Of a stretch of 64,000 bases of DNA, positions 8,968 through 17,436 are shown piece by piece. The notes under the pieces were generated by a model. The model had not been told where the DNA came from. It ran no database searches and saw only the letters and a list, made by a program, of their open reading frames with translations. The stretch's first letter is position 1; every line of letters starts with the position of its first letter. The stretch covers positions 9,734,001 to 9,798,000 of the forward strand of contig NZ_CP108394.1 of the NCBI RefSeq assembly GCF_041435215.1, written 5' to 3'. The translations under genes and the position numbers were made by a program. The stretch is from Streptomyces sp. NBC_01314. GTDB taxonomy: Bacteria; Actinomycetota; Actinomycetes; Streptomycetales; Streptomycetaceae.

Positions 8968-10527
8968 ATGCACGCTGATCTCTCCCGCCTCACGTTCCGG
9001 CCGGAACGGCACTACTCGGCGGTCATCGCCCAGCAGGGCCGCGTCCAGCTCGACGCCGACACCAACGAGCAGACCGCGATCCAGCTCCATCAGGCCCGCA
9101 CCTTCGCCGCCGACCTGATCGGCCGGCACGGCGGACCGAAGGACGCCGTCGGCTTCCGCATCGAGTACGTCGGCGGCATGCACGACCTGGACACCCTGTA
9201 CATCCACGGCGGCCGCTACTACGTCGACGGCATCCTGTGCGACGCGTACCGCCCGGCGCCGGGCACGCCGGTGCAGGCCGATCAGGCCGACGCCGAGGAG
9301 CAGGACGACACCGCGGAGCCGCTCACCCACTGGACCTACTGGGACCAGCCCGACGGGTACCGCAACCCGGAGAAGCCGGGCGACCGGCTGCCCTCGCCGG
9401 CCCAGTCGCCGTTCGTGGTCTACCTCCAGGTGTGGGAGCGGGCGGTCTTCGCCGCCGAGGAGCCGGCCCTGCGCGAGGTCGCGCTCGGCACGGCGATGCC
9501 GGACACCGCCGCCCGGGTGAAGGTCGTCTGGCAGGTGCTGCCGCTGTCCTTGGCCGCGCTGGACATCGAGGAGACCGACCCGTCCAAGGAGGTCGTACGC
9601 GCCGCCTTCGACCAATGGGCCAGGCGCCGGTCGGCCGCGTCGGCCCGGCTCGCCGCCCGCAGCGAGCGGCCCGACCACGCCGACGAGGACCCGTGCCTGG
9701 TCAAGCCGGACGCCCGCTACCGCGGCCCGGAGAACCAGCTGTACCGCGTCGAGGTCCACGAGGGCGGCGAGGCGAAGGACGCCACCTTCAAGTGGTCCCG
9801 CGAGAACGGTTCGGTGGTCTTCCCCGTCGACGAACTCGACGGCACCTGGGTGCAGTTGGCGTCCCTCGGCCACGACGACAAGCTGGACCTGGACGTCGGC
9901 GACTTCGTCGAGTTCACCGACACCGCGTACTCCTCCCGCCTCGAAGCCCTCCCGCTGCTGCGCGTCGAGGAACTGGACCTGCCGGGCCGCCGCGTCCGCC
10001 TGTCCGCCGAGCCGGAGCCGGGCGTCGGACGGCTGCCGCACCTCAATCCGTTCCTGCGCCGCTGGGACCACCACGAGGGCCCCAAGCGCAAGGGCCGCAC
10101 CTCCGTCCTGCGTGACGGGGCGGTCAAGGTCGAGGAGGGCGAGTGGCTGCCCCTCGAGGACGGCGTCGAGGTGTACCTCGCCAAGGGCGGTACCTACCGC
10201 ACCGGCGACCACTGGATCATCCCCGCCCGCACCGCCACCGGCAGCGTCGAATGGCCGACCGACCCAGCCCGCCGCCCGCTGCTCCAGGGAGCCGTCGGCA
10301 TCGCCCGCCACTTCGCACCGCTGGCGCTGGTCAAGGGCGAGTACGGCGCCGTGGACCTGCGCCTCGCCTTCGGCCCGCTGGCAAGCAGCATCCCGGCGGC
10401 CGACGAGGCGACGCTCGCGGCGGAGGAACAGGCACGGCGGGAAGAGGAGGCCGCGGAGGCCGACCCCTCCGGCGGGAGGTCGCAGACCACGGCCGTGGCG
10501 GAGGCCGCGGCGGAAGGAGACGAGTGA
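8968..10527 (+). CDS. DUF6519 domain protein of the eCIS operon
   Basis: 519 residues. The N-terminus (MHADLSRLTFRPERHYSAVIAQQGRVQLDAD, starting DLSRLTFRPERHYSAV) is the signature of the DUF6519 family found in actinomycete contractile-injection loci and in related phage-tail clusters. A central block (YRVEVHEGGEAKDATFKWSR, ENGSVVFPV) is also typical. The ~45-residue C-terminal tail is Ala/Glu-rich and disordered. A role in the spike, fibre or baseplate periphery is inferred from position only. RBS GGGGGA lies upstream. The stop overlaps the next ATG (TGATG), so the amidase is translationally coupled. Confidence 0.8.
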   Translation: MHADLSRLTFRPERHYSAVIAQQGRVQLDADTNEQTAIQLHQARTFAADLIGRHGGPKDAVGFRIEYVGGMHDLDTLYIHGGRYYVDGILCDAYRPAPGTPVQADQADAEEQDDTAEPLTHWTYWDQPDGYRNPEKPGDRLPSPAQSPFVVYLQVWERAVFAAEEPALREVALGTAMPDTAARVKVVWQVLPLSLAALDIEETDPSKEVVRAAFDQWARRRSAASARLAARSERPDHADEDPCLVKPDARYRGPENQLYRVEVHEGGEAKDATFKWSRENGSVVFPVDELDGTWVQLASLGHDDKLDLDVGDFVEFTDTAYSSRLEALPLLRVEELDLPGRRVRLSAEPEPGVGRLPHLNPFLRRWDHHEGPKRKGRTSVLRDGAVKVEEGEWLPLEDGVEVYLAKGGTYRTGDHWIIPARTATGSVEWPTDPARRPLLQGAVGIARHFAPLALVKGEYGAVDLRLAFGPLASSIPAADEATLAAEEQARREEEAAEADPSGGRSQTTAVAEAAAEGDE

Positions 10528-11426
10528 TGGCGAAGCCGCTGAGCGCGTCCAAGATGGTGGAGATCCTGCGCGCCGAGGGCCTGACGGTCCATGAGGTGCG
10601 CAAGTGGCGCACCCACAACCGCAACACCAAGGGCGCCTGGGGGCCGGTGAACGGCGTGATGATCCACCACACCGTCACCAGAGGCACCGAGGCCTCCGTG
10701 AACATCTGCTACAACGGCTACTCGGGCCTGCCGGGACCGCTGTGCCACGGCGTCATCGACAAGAAGGGCCACATCCACCTGGTCGGCAACGGCCGTGCCA
10801 ACCATGCGGGTTCCGGCGACAGTGACGTCCTGCGCGCCGTGATCAACGAGTCGAGGCTGCCGGCCGACAACGAGGCCGACACCGACGGCAACAGCCGCTT
10901 CTACGGCTTCGAGTGCATCAACATGGGCGACGGCAAGGACCCCTGGCCCGAGGCACAGAAGGAGGCCATCGAGAAGGTCTCCGCCGCGATCTGCCGCCAC
11001 CACGGCTGGAGCGAGCGCTCCGTCATCGGCCACAAGGAGTGGCAGCCGGGCAAGGTGGATCCGCGCGGCTTCACCATGGACGGCATGCGCAAGCGCATAG
11101 CGGAGCGGCTGAGCGGCAAGGCGCCGAAGCCCGACCCGAAGCCCGACCCGAAGCCCACGCCCAAGCCGGTGACGTACGAGCCCTTCCCGGGCGCCGGCTT
11201 CTTCCACGTCGGCCAGAAGTCCCCGGTCATCACCGCCATGGGCCGCCGACTGGTCGCCGAGGGCTGCGGTCGCTACGAGGAGAGCCCCGGCCCCGAGTGG
11301 ACCGAGGCCGACCGACGCTCCTACGCCGCCTGGCAACAGAAGCTCCACTTCAATGGCAAGGACGCGGACGGCATCCCCGGCAAGGTCAGCTGGGACAAGC
11401 TGAAGGTGCCTGACAGCGGCAAGTGA
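10527..11426 (+). CDS. N-acetylmuramoyl-L-alanine amidase, PGRP/Amidase_2 type, with peptidoglycan-binding-like tail
   Basis: 299 residues, no signal peptide. The zinc amidase (type 2 / PGRP) fold covers about residues 20-185: IHHTV (H47/H48), NHAGSG (H93), GHKEW (H169) and a DPRGF motif (D178) supply the usual zinc and catalytic positions. A Pro/Lys linker (PKPDPKPDPKPTPKP, 200-214) leads to a C-terminal domain (FFHVGQKSPVITAMGRRLVA ... YAAWQQKLHF) that resembles the peptidoglycan-binding domain of Streptomyces lysins. It should cleave the MurNAc-L-Ala bond. It is the last gene of the eCIS operon, coupled by overlap to the DUF6519 gene. Lacking a secretion signal, it could be an eCIS cargo, a spike-linked lysin, or act on the cell's own wall during lysis; the sequence does not decide. 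Confidence 0.85.
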   Translation: MAKPLSASKMVEILRAEGLTVHEVRKWRTHNRNTKGAWGPVNGVMIHHTVTRGTEASVNICYNGYSGLPGPLCHGVIDKKGHIHLVGNGRANHAGSGDSDVLRAVINESRLPADNEADTDGNSRFYGFECINMGDGKDPWPEAQKEAIEKVSAAICRHHGWSERSVIGHKEWQPGKVDPRGFTMDGMRKRIAERLSGKAPKPDPKPDPKPTPKPVTYEPFPGAGFFHVGQKSPVITAMGRRLVAEGCGRYEESPGPEWTEADRRSYAAWQQKLHFNGKDADGIPGKVSWDKLKVPDSGK

Positions 11427-11441
11427 ACGACTGGTCCAACC

Positions 11442-11476
11442 CCACCCATGATACCCCTAGGGGGTACCATGGGTGG
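11442..11476 (+). terminator. Near-perfect palindrome after the eCIS operon (terminator or CsoR-like operator)
   Basis: Arms CCACCCATG / CATGGGTGG flank a core ATACCCCTAGGGGGTAC, with one mismatch and one bulge. It lies 16 nt after the amidase stop. The long stem suits a Streptomyces terminator without a U-tract. The TACCCC-GGGGTA core also looks like operators of the CsoR/FrmR repressor family, but the only downstream gene is a pseudogene. Confidence 0.5.
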
Positions 11477-11505
11477 TTCCGGTGCGGACGAGGCGAGCGG
11501 ACGCG

Positions 11506-11925
11506 ATGCACGTCGAGGGAAACACTGCGGACGGGTACGAGACGGTCCGCGAGGTCTTCGAACGATTGGTGGCCGTCGGCCGAGACCCGGGCGGACGTCT
11601 CCGTCCGCAAGAACGGCCGGGAGGTCGTCCGGCTGACCGGCGGCTGGGCCGACGCCGGACGCACCCGCCCCTGGCGCGACGACACCCTGGTCGTGCCGTA
11701 CTCCCTCTCCAAGGACTTCGTCACGCTCGCCGCCTGGTGGTAGTCCGTGACGGCGCGCTGCCCCTGGACGAGTCGATCGCCGGCCGCTGGAAGGCGTACA
11801 GAGTCCACGGCAAGGGGCGCACCGTCCTCCGCAGGCTGCCCACCCATCGCGCGGTCCAGCCGCGCTTCGCCCCCGACGCCGACGGCCTCGAAACCTCATC
11901 AGAGACGCCGATATCACAACAGTGA
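11506..11925 (+). pseudogene. Broken beta-lactamase-family serine hydrolase
   Basis: Fragments of an esterase / class C beta-lactamase-like protein are spread over two frames. MHVEGNTADGYETVREVFER starts at 11506. It continues, in the frame +1 from there, as VRKNGREVVRLTGGWADAG ... DTLVVPYSLSKDFVTLAAW (about 11595-11740), which contains the SLSK (SxxK) nucleophile motif. It then returns to the first frame as VRDGALPLDESIAGRWKAY ... TVLRRLPTHRA (about 11748-11900). At least two frameshifts and loss of the C-terminal half make it non-functional. The order of motifs matches the family, so this is one decayed gene rather than three ORFs. Confidence 0.65.
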
Positions 11926-12640
11926 GCCGAATCACGCGAAGCAACACCTTGATTCTCTGCGAGCAGGCTGTTGCGGGCGGTGCGGGGGGCACCCGCGGAT
12001 GGGCCGGCCGTGGTGCCTGTGTCGCTGGTCGAGTGGGTGTTGCCAGTGGCTGTGTGCCACCGGCCCAACCTGGCCAGAACGTGCTCCAGTCGGACCTGGA
12101 GTAACTGCGCGGGTACGCACCCGACGGTATCGGAGGACACGGCCTGGATGCTGTGCGAGGCCAGCCGAGGGGTCAGCCATCGACAGGGCAACGCTCCCTG
12201 GCTCAGGGAAGCAGGCGAGGATCTCCGGCACCTTCAGGGCGACGCGCTGCTGGTGTGGGCCGCGCGTAATCTCGCACGGTTGGCTGACATGCCCGCACAA
12301 CTCGATTCTGCCGCGCTCTTCTACCAGCGCTTGCAGGATGCTGCGCTGGCAGTCCACTCCAACCCACGACGTTCTTGATGGACCGGGAGCGCCGCATCGC
12401 CGAGGCCGGTCGGCCAGCGTCGGGTTGCCCTAACGGTCCTACAGTCACGCTTCGTGAGCGGCGCCCAGAAATGAAAGACACGCTCGACATGGGCCTCTGA
12501 CGGACAGTCGGCACAAGGTGGCCACCGCCCGCGGGCCCCATGTGGTGCCTGTCGGGTGGCGTTGCTGGGAAGGCCGGTCGGTCCGCATGGCTACGACCAC
12601 GTTGTCTTGACGGAGTTTCGCGCGGACACGAACACCAAGA
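11926..12640. other. Intergenic stretch with no convincing gene
   Basis: Short open frames occur on both strands but none has a good start, codon pattern or recognisable motif. A + strand frame ending at 12378 (segment LARLADMPAQLDSAALFYQR) could be a scrap of a decayed gene. Base composition is less biased than in the flanking genes, consistent with decayed DNA. Confidence 0.4.
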
Positions 12641-12643
12641 ACA

Positions 12644-12745
12644 CGGACCGTCTGGTCCGGTCGGGCTTCCTCGGGGAAGTCCGGCAGGCTTCGAGCCTGT
12701 GGTCAGCCTGAGAGGGGCCTCAGGCGCCCAGTTCTTCAACTGGGC
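12644..12745 (+). other. Five consecutive stem-loops, candidate structured RNA or mobile-element end
   Basis: Hairpins lie almost end to end: 12644-12659 (CGGACC/GGTCCG, 4-nt loop), 12662-12683 (9 bp with one G-U pair, loop TCGG), 12685-12699 (CAGGCT/AGCCTG, 3-nt loop), 12707-12724 (CCTGAG/CTCAGG, 6-nt loop) and 12726-12745 (GCCCAGTT/AACTGGGC, 4-nt loop). They sit about 150 nt upstream of the GH97 gene and upstream of its predicted promoter, so they are probably not its leader. Function unknown. Confidence 0.5.
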
Positions 12746-12809
12746 CGATCTGCTCATCCCTACCGGGCCGCACCGCGCATCCCCCTCCTGGAAATCTCTG
12801 CCCCAAGCA

Positions 12810-12839
12810 TTGACCCCAACGATCAAGGTGGCGTAAAAC
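12810..12839 (+). promoter_or_regulatory. Predicted sigma70-type promoter for the GH97 gene
   Basis: TTGACC (12810-12815), 18-nt spacer, TAAAAC (12834-12839). This places the start of transcription near 12846, some 50 nt before the GH97 start codon. The -10 is weak. Confidence 0.4.
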
Positions 12840-12854
12840 AGCCCATGCTCGTCT

Positions 12855-12866
12855 GAAAGCGTTTAC
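12855..12866 (+). promoter_or_regulatory. LacI-family-like operator
   Basis: GAAAGCGTTTAC is an imperfect palindrome with the central CG and flanking A/T blocks typical of LacI-type sugar regulators. It lies just after the predicted transcription start, where repressor binding would block a glycosidase gene. No regulator gene is adjacent. Confidence 0.4.
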
Positions 12867-12898
12867 TCCTGATCACTTTTGTTCGGAAGATGCACCTT

Positions 12899-14875
12899 AT
12901 GGCAACCTCGGAGGGTCAGGACCTGCCCGACGGTCAGCAACCTGGGAATGCGGGGGGACTGTCACGCCGGGGGGTCCTCAAGGGTGCGGCGGTCACGGCC
13001 GGGAGCGTGGTCCTTGGCCTCGGCGCCGCGGGTGCGGCAGAGGCGGCGGACGCCGCGATCACCGCCACCTCACCTGATGGCAAGAACAAGATCACGATGT
13101 CTCTGGTCGGCGGAGTGCTCCAGTGGTCGGCCAGGCGCAACGGCACGGCCGTCGCCGACCCCTCGGTGCTGGGCCTGCAGCTGAGCGACGGCACCACGCT
13201 GGGCCAGGGCAACACGACAGTGACCAGATACCAGCACTGGACCAGGGACTCCACCTGGACCCCCGCCTTCGGCCGCAACGCGACCGTACGGGACCACCAT
13301 CAGGAGATGCGCTGGAACCTCCTGGACGGCACCAGCGGCATGAACTTCAGCGTCCAGCTCCGTGCCTACAACGCCGGTGTCGCGCTGCGCTACGTCCTGC
13401 TGGACACGGGCAGTGCCACCATCGCCGACGAGCTGACCACCTTCGTCTTCCCCGACAACACCCTGGTGTACAGCGCCCGCGACGAGGCCGCCTACAGTCC
13501 TGTCGCCCCGGACGCCATCCCGTCCACCGGCACCTCCGGCACCGACACGGGCCCCCTCACCGACCTGCCGCTGCTGGTCACCCTGGACGGCGGGCTCGTC
13601 GCCACCATCTGCGAGTCCTCCCGCGTGAACTACCCGCGCTCGATGCTCAGTTCGGTCTCCGGGCAGCCCAACACCCTGAAGACGTACCTGATGAAGAAGA
13701 CAGCACGTGGTTCGGGCACGGTGCAGAACACCTCGACGGTCACCACGCCGTTCACCACGCCCTGGCGGGTGATGCTGCTCGGTTCCGAGCACGGCGAGCT
13801 GATCGACAACGCCGAGCTGGTCCTCAACCTGGCGCCGGGCAACGCACTGACCGACACGTCGTGGATCAAGCCGGGCAAGGTGTTCCGCTGCGAACTGACC
13901 ACCGCCGCCGGAACCGAGGGCGTGGACTTCGCTGTCGCCCGCAACCTCCAGTACATCGAGTACGACGCGGGCTGGTACGGGCCGGAGTTCACGACGACCG
14001 ACGCCACCACCCCGATCGCCGCCATCGACCTGCCGACCGTCATCGCCTACGCCACCCAGAAGGGCGTCGGCGTCTTCCTCTACGTCAACCGCCTCGCCCT
14101 CTCGGACCCCGAGTCGTTGTTCGCCCTCCTCAAGAGCTGGGGTGTGGCCGGCATCAAACTCGGCTTCATCAACGACGGCACCCAGGCCATGACCAACCAG
14201 ATCATCACCTGGGCCAAGATCGCGGCCAAACACCGGCTGCTGATCGACATGCACGACGACGTGCGGCCCTGGGGCTACGAACGCACGTACCCCAACTGGA
14301 TCAGTCTGGAGGGCGTCCGGGGCAACGAGCAGTTCCCGACCGCCACCAACAACGTGAACCTCGCCTTCGCCCGCAATGTGGGCGGGCCGATGGACTACAC
14401 GATCTGCTACGGCCAGTCGCGCGACAAGACCACCAACAACCACCAGATGGCGATGGCCGCCGTCTACTACCAGCCCCTGAACTTCCTCTACTGGTACTCC
14501 AAGCCCTCCGCCTATGCCACCACTGCCAAGTGGCCCGGCCTGGCCTGGTTCGACTCCGTCCCCACCAGTTGGGACGAGAGCACGACCGTCGCGGCGTCCA
14601 TCAACGAGTACGTCGCGATCGCCCGCCGCAGCGGCGCCACCTGGTTCCTCGGGGTGATGAACAACGAGACCGCGCGCACCCTCTCCGTCCCGCTGTCCTT
14701 CCTCGACAGCGGCACCACCTACACGGCCACCATCTACGCCGACGGGGCGGCGGCGACCTCCCCGTACGGGACGCCCACCGTGGTCAGCACCCGGACGGTC
14801 ACCGCTGACACCGTGCTGAGCGTGGCCATGACCAGCGCGGGTGGTCAGGCGGTGATCCTCGGACCGGCCGGCTGA
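12899..14875 (+). CDS. Secreted glycoside hydrolase family 97 (SusB-like) enzyme
   Basis: 658 residues from ATG 12899, which has GGAAG 9-10 nt upstream; an ATG at 12890 abuts that RBS and is less likely. The Tat signal SRRGVLKGAAVTAGSVVLGL directs export of folded protein. The rest follows GH97 order: N-terminal beta-sandwich (SPDGKNKITMSLVGGVLQW), catalytic barrel (GVFLYVNRLALSD, GIKLGFINDGTQ, IDMHDDVRPWGYERTYPN, EGVRGNEQF), and a C-terminal sandwich. GH97 members are alpha-glucosidases or alpha-galactosidases. Gly occupies the position where I would expect the Asp nucleophile of retaining members (KLGF rather than KVDF), which would favour an inverting alpha-glucosidase, but this alignment is by eye. 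A LacI-like operator precedes it and a strong hairpin follows. Confidence 0.85.
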   Translation: MATSEGQDLPDGQQPGNAGGLSRRGVLKGAAVTAGSVVLGLGAAGAAEAADAAITATSPDGKNKITMSLVGGVLQWSARRNGTAVADPSVLGLQLSDGTTLGQGNTTVTRYQHWTRDSTWTPAFGRNATVRDHHQEMRWNLLDGTSGMNFSVQLRAYNAGVALRYVLLDTGSATIADELTTFVFPDNTLVYSARDEAAYSPVAPDAIPSTGTSGTDTGPLTDLPLLVTLDGGLVATICESSRVNYPRSMLSSVSGQPNTLKTYLMKKTARGSGTVQNTSTVTTPFTTPWRVMLLGSEHGELIDNAELVLNLAPGNALTDTSWIKPGKVFRCELTTAAGTEGVDFAVARNLQYIEYDAGWYGPEFTTTDATTPIAAIDLPTVIAYATQKGVGVFLYVNRLALSDPESLFALLKSWGVAGIKLGFINDGTQAMTNQIITWAKIAAKHRLLIDMHDDVRPWGYERTYPNWISLEGVRGNEQFPTATNNVNLAFARNVGGPMDYTICYGQSRDKTTNNHQMAMAAVYYQPLNFLYWYSKPSAYATTAKWPGLAWFDSVPTSWDESTTVAASINEYVAIARRSGATWFLGVMNNETARTLSVPLSFLDSGTTYTATIYADGAAATSPYGTPTVVSTRTVTADTVLSVAMTSAGGQAVILGPAG

Positions 14876-14912
14876 CTCCCGTTCGCGCAGTCGCTTCTCA
14901 CTGACCGGCAGG

Positions 14913-14940
14913 GGGCGCGGTCCACCTTCGGACCGCGCCC
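14913..14940 (+). terminator. Hairpin terminator after GH97
   Basis: A perfect 11-bp stem GGGCGCGGTCC / GGACCGCGCCC with a 6-nt loop, 37 nt after the stop codon. No U-tract, as is common in Streptomyces. Confidence 0.7.
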
Positions 14941-15200
14941 GCCACGGCGTTCGCACCCGACCGGGTACCGGCGTCCGAGCTGACGCGATCACCTCCTCGC
15001 ACCGCATTCAGTGGGCCTTCACCACCCTCAGGACCCGCCGTTTGGCCCGGCCGTGCCGTCAGCCCGAGGCGCTCGCCGAAGATCGTGCGCAAGCGGCAGA
15101 AGTGCCTGTCCACGGGCAGTGATCGTAGTGAAGTCACACCACCAGATGTCCCCTCGGTGCGACGAGCGGTGCCGCACCGGCGCATGGCAGGGTTCGGGGT

Positions 15201-15653
15201 GTGGCCACTCTGCTGATCGTTCATCACACACCGTCGCCCAACTGCCAGGCGATGTTCGAAGCCGTCGTCTCGGGCGCGACGGCGCCGGAGATCGAGAACG
15301 TCCGGATCGTGCGGCGGCCGGCGCTGTCCGCCACGGTGTCCGACGTGCTCGCCGCCGACGGGTACGTGCTCGGTACCCCCGCGAATCTCGGCTACATGTC
15401 CGGCGCTCTCAAGCACTTCTTCGACCAGGTCTACTACCCGTGTCTGGATGCCGCGCGCGGTCGGCCCTTCGGTTACTACGTGCACGGCGGCAGTGACGTC
15501 ACCGGGGCGGTGCGGGGAATCGAGTCGATCACCACAGGTCTCGGCTGGCGACGTCAGGCCCAGGCCGTCGTCGTGACAGGAGAACCGAGCAGGGCCGACG
15601 TCGAAGCGTGCTGGGAACTGGGAGCGACGGTCGCGGCCCAGCTGATGCGCTGA
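15201..15653 (+). CDS. Flavodoxin-like / NAD(P)H-dependent FMN reductase family protein
   Basis: 150 residues, GTG start. The N-terminal strand-loop LLIVHHTPSPNCQAM is the phosphate loop that binds FMN in flavodoxin-like folds. VLAADGYVLGTPANLGYMSG and ALKHFFDQVYYP form the typical second and third flavin-contact regions, and the C-terminal GYYVHGGSDVTGAVRGIESI is the expected late loop. It probably binds FMN and acts as a small oxidoreductase in the cytoplasm; partner and substrate cannot be told. It stands alone between the GH97 gene and the convergent MuiA pair. The RBS is weak. Confidence 0.75.
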   Translation: MATLLIVHHTPSPNCQAMFEAVVSGATAPEIENVRIVRRPALSATVSDVLAADGYVLGTPANLGYMSGALKHFFDQVYYPCLDAARGRPFGYYVHGGSDVTGAVRGIESITTGLGWRRQAQAVVVTGEPSRADVEACWELGATVAAQLMR

Positions 15654-15865
15654 CGCGGCTCATTCCTCGCCCGAACCCGGCGCCCCTCGACGGTGCCGGT
15701 ACGGCGCGACATGGTGGTCCGGGAGCGACCGTGCCGGGGCGCGTACCAACCCACCCGGCGTCCACGGGCCCGGCCGAGGCCGTTTCCCATGGCGCCCCGA
15801 CGGCCAAGTGGGCGCGCACATCACCGCGGTGACCGGCCTGGGCGGAGAAACGAGCCCCGCGCCGC

Positions 15866-17428
15866 TCAGAGCCCGGTGACCTTGGCGCTCGCCGACAGTT
15901 CGTAGACCAGGGTGAGTGTGCGGCGGCTGTCGGGCGGGAGAACGACGTCCCAGCGGGCGATGCCCTCGGCGTCGACCACGTCGGGCGCCGGGGAGCACGC
16001 GTCCTTGCGCAGGCGTACCTCGACCGCCGAGACCTCGGAGACCGGGATCCGCTCCCGAACGACGACGAGCCGCTCGCCGTGTTCTCCGGGGGCGGAGAAA
16101 CGGGACAGGTGCAGCCGGACCGTGCGGGTGACCACGGTCCGCTGGGTGAGGCCGGCGGATTCGCGGGACTCCTCGGCATGCCGGGCCACCCGGTAGTCGT
16201 CGCGGCTGCCGAAAGCCAGTTCCACGGGGGCGCCGAGGGCGGTGAAGTCCAGTGTGCCGCGGCCGCTGAATCCGCCGCCGCGGACGAGATCCACGGGCCC
16301 GGCGAGCAGCGCGTGGCCGGACAGGTTGTCGAACCGCACCACCTGGGTGACCAGCGGCGACACCTCGGGTGAGCAGGCGTACTCGCTGCTCGCGGCGGTG
16401 GTGAACACGGAGAGCGGCACCCGGTGGGCGCGACCGTCTCCCGGCACGGAGACCGGCGCGGGGGATCTCAGCACCCGCGCTTCGCCGCCGTCGTCCACCC
16501 CGGGCAGGCCGAGCACCGGGGCAGGGCCGAGGTCCCCGATCTCCTCCTCGCGCAGTTCGACGTCGACCGTGCGGCGCTCCGCCGCGGAGCGGTCCCTGAG
16601 TGTCAGCCGGTCCTCGCCCAGCTGTGGCGGATCGGTGGCCAGCGCCGAGCGGGCCGTCGACAGAGTCAGCCGTACGTCCGACCAGTCCTCACCGGTGCGC
16701 TGCCAGACCATCGCATCGGTCTCCAGCGTCAGGGAGTCCCCGTCGAGCACGGCACGGTAGGCGGGCCTCCACAGCGCGCACGGGGTGAGGTGGCTCAGGC
16801 GCAGCCCGACCGGCCCGGCGACCGCGGCCTCCACGGTCAACTCGACATGGCCGACCAGTTCGGCGGGCTCCTCCTCGGAGAGGCGCATGGCCCGCTGGGT
16901 TTCGTCGAGTTCGGCAGCGAGCGCGGCCAGCCGGGCCTCCACGGTACGGAGTCGCTCGCCGTGCGTGTCGCGCTCGTCGTCCACCCGGTCCAGTTCGCGG
17001 GCCCAGCGGGGCCGTTCGCTCTCCCCTGAGCCGGCGCCTTCACCGATCTCCCGCAGCAGATCGGCGGCGAGGCGGCCGAGCAGGTCGAGGCGGGCACACA
17101 GCCGGTCGCGTCGCTGTCCCAGTGCCAGCCGCTCCTCTTCGAGAGCGTGTACGCGGTGACGCAGGGCGGAGTCGTCGGCGGTGGACGGCAGCGGTCCGCG
17201 CGGCGTCCAGCTGCGGACGATCCGTGCGTCGAGCACGGTCGCGGGATGATCGGCGGTGAGCTCGGCATGGAGGGTCCGGTCGACGGCCAGTGCACTGACC
17301 GGCCCGAGACGCAGCCGCTGGACCCCGGCCTCCAGGTCGAGCACGGCGGCGCGCTCGATGTGGGCGCGGTCCTCGAGGCAGGTGACGGCGGTGACGGGGA
17401 GGGCGATCGGCTTCGGGGCCGTGGACAT
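15866..17428 (-). CDS. MuiA-family protein (DUF4140-DUF4139), shorter paralogue
   Basis: 520 residues. Members of the 'mucoidy inhibitor A' family have an N-terminal DUF4140 domain, a coiled-coil hairpin and a C-terminal DUF4139 beta-rich domain. Here residues ~8-60 (PVTAVTCLEDRAHIERAAVL) form DUF4140, ~85-180 is a charged coiled coil (ALEEERLALGQRRDRL, ELDETQRAMRLSEEE), and from ~190 comes DUF4139 (LTVEAAVAGPVGLRLSHLTP, ALWRPAYRAVLDGDSLTLET). No signal peptide or membrane segment. It lies 8 nt after the stop of a larger paralogue, so they form an operon. The molecular function of this family is not established. Confidence 0.8.
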   Translation of the reverse strand: MSTAPKPIALPVTAVTCLEDRAHIERAAVLDLEAGVQRLRLGPVSALAVDRTLHAELTADHPATVLDARIVRSWTPRGPLPSTADDSALRHRVHALEEERLALGQRRDRLCARLDLLGRLAADLLREIGEGAGSGESERPRWARELDRVDDERDTHGERLRTVEARLAALAAELDETQRAMRLSEEEPAELVGHVELTVEAAVAGPVGLRLSHLTPCALWRPAYRAVLDGDSLTLETDAMVWQRTGEDWSDVRLTLSTARSALATDPPQLGEDRLTLRDRSAAERRTVDVELREEEIGDLGPAPVLGLPGVDDGGEARVLRSPAPVSVPGDGRAHRVPLSVFTTAASSEYACSPEVSPLVTQVVRFDNLSGHALLAGPVDLVRGGGFSGRGTLDFTALGAPVELAFGSRDDYRVARHAEESRESAGLTQRTVVTRTVRLHLSRFSAPGEHGERLVVVRERIPVSEVSAVEVRLRKDACSPAPDVVDAEGIARWDVVLPPDSRRTLTLVYELSASAKVTGL

Positions 17429-17436
17429 GGGGTGTG

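Noticed and set aside
12685..12699. tRNA T-arm-like GGCTTCGAGCC
   Set aside because: No acceptor stem, anticodon arm or CCA-type end around it; it is one of the hairpins in the cluster.
12540..12836. 98-codon + strand frame over the hairpin cluster
   Set aside because: No RBS, no motif; the frame crosses all hairpins and codon bias is poor.
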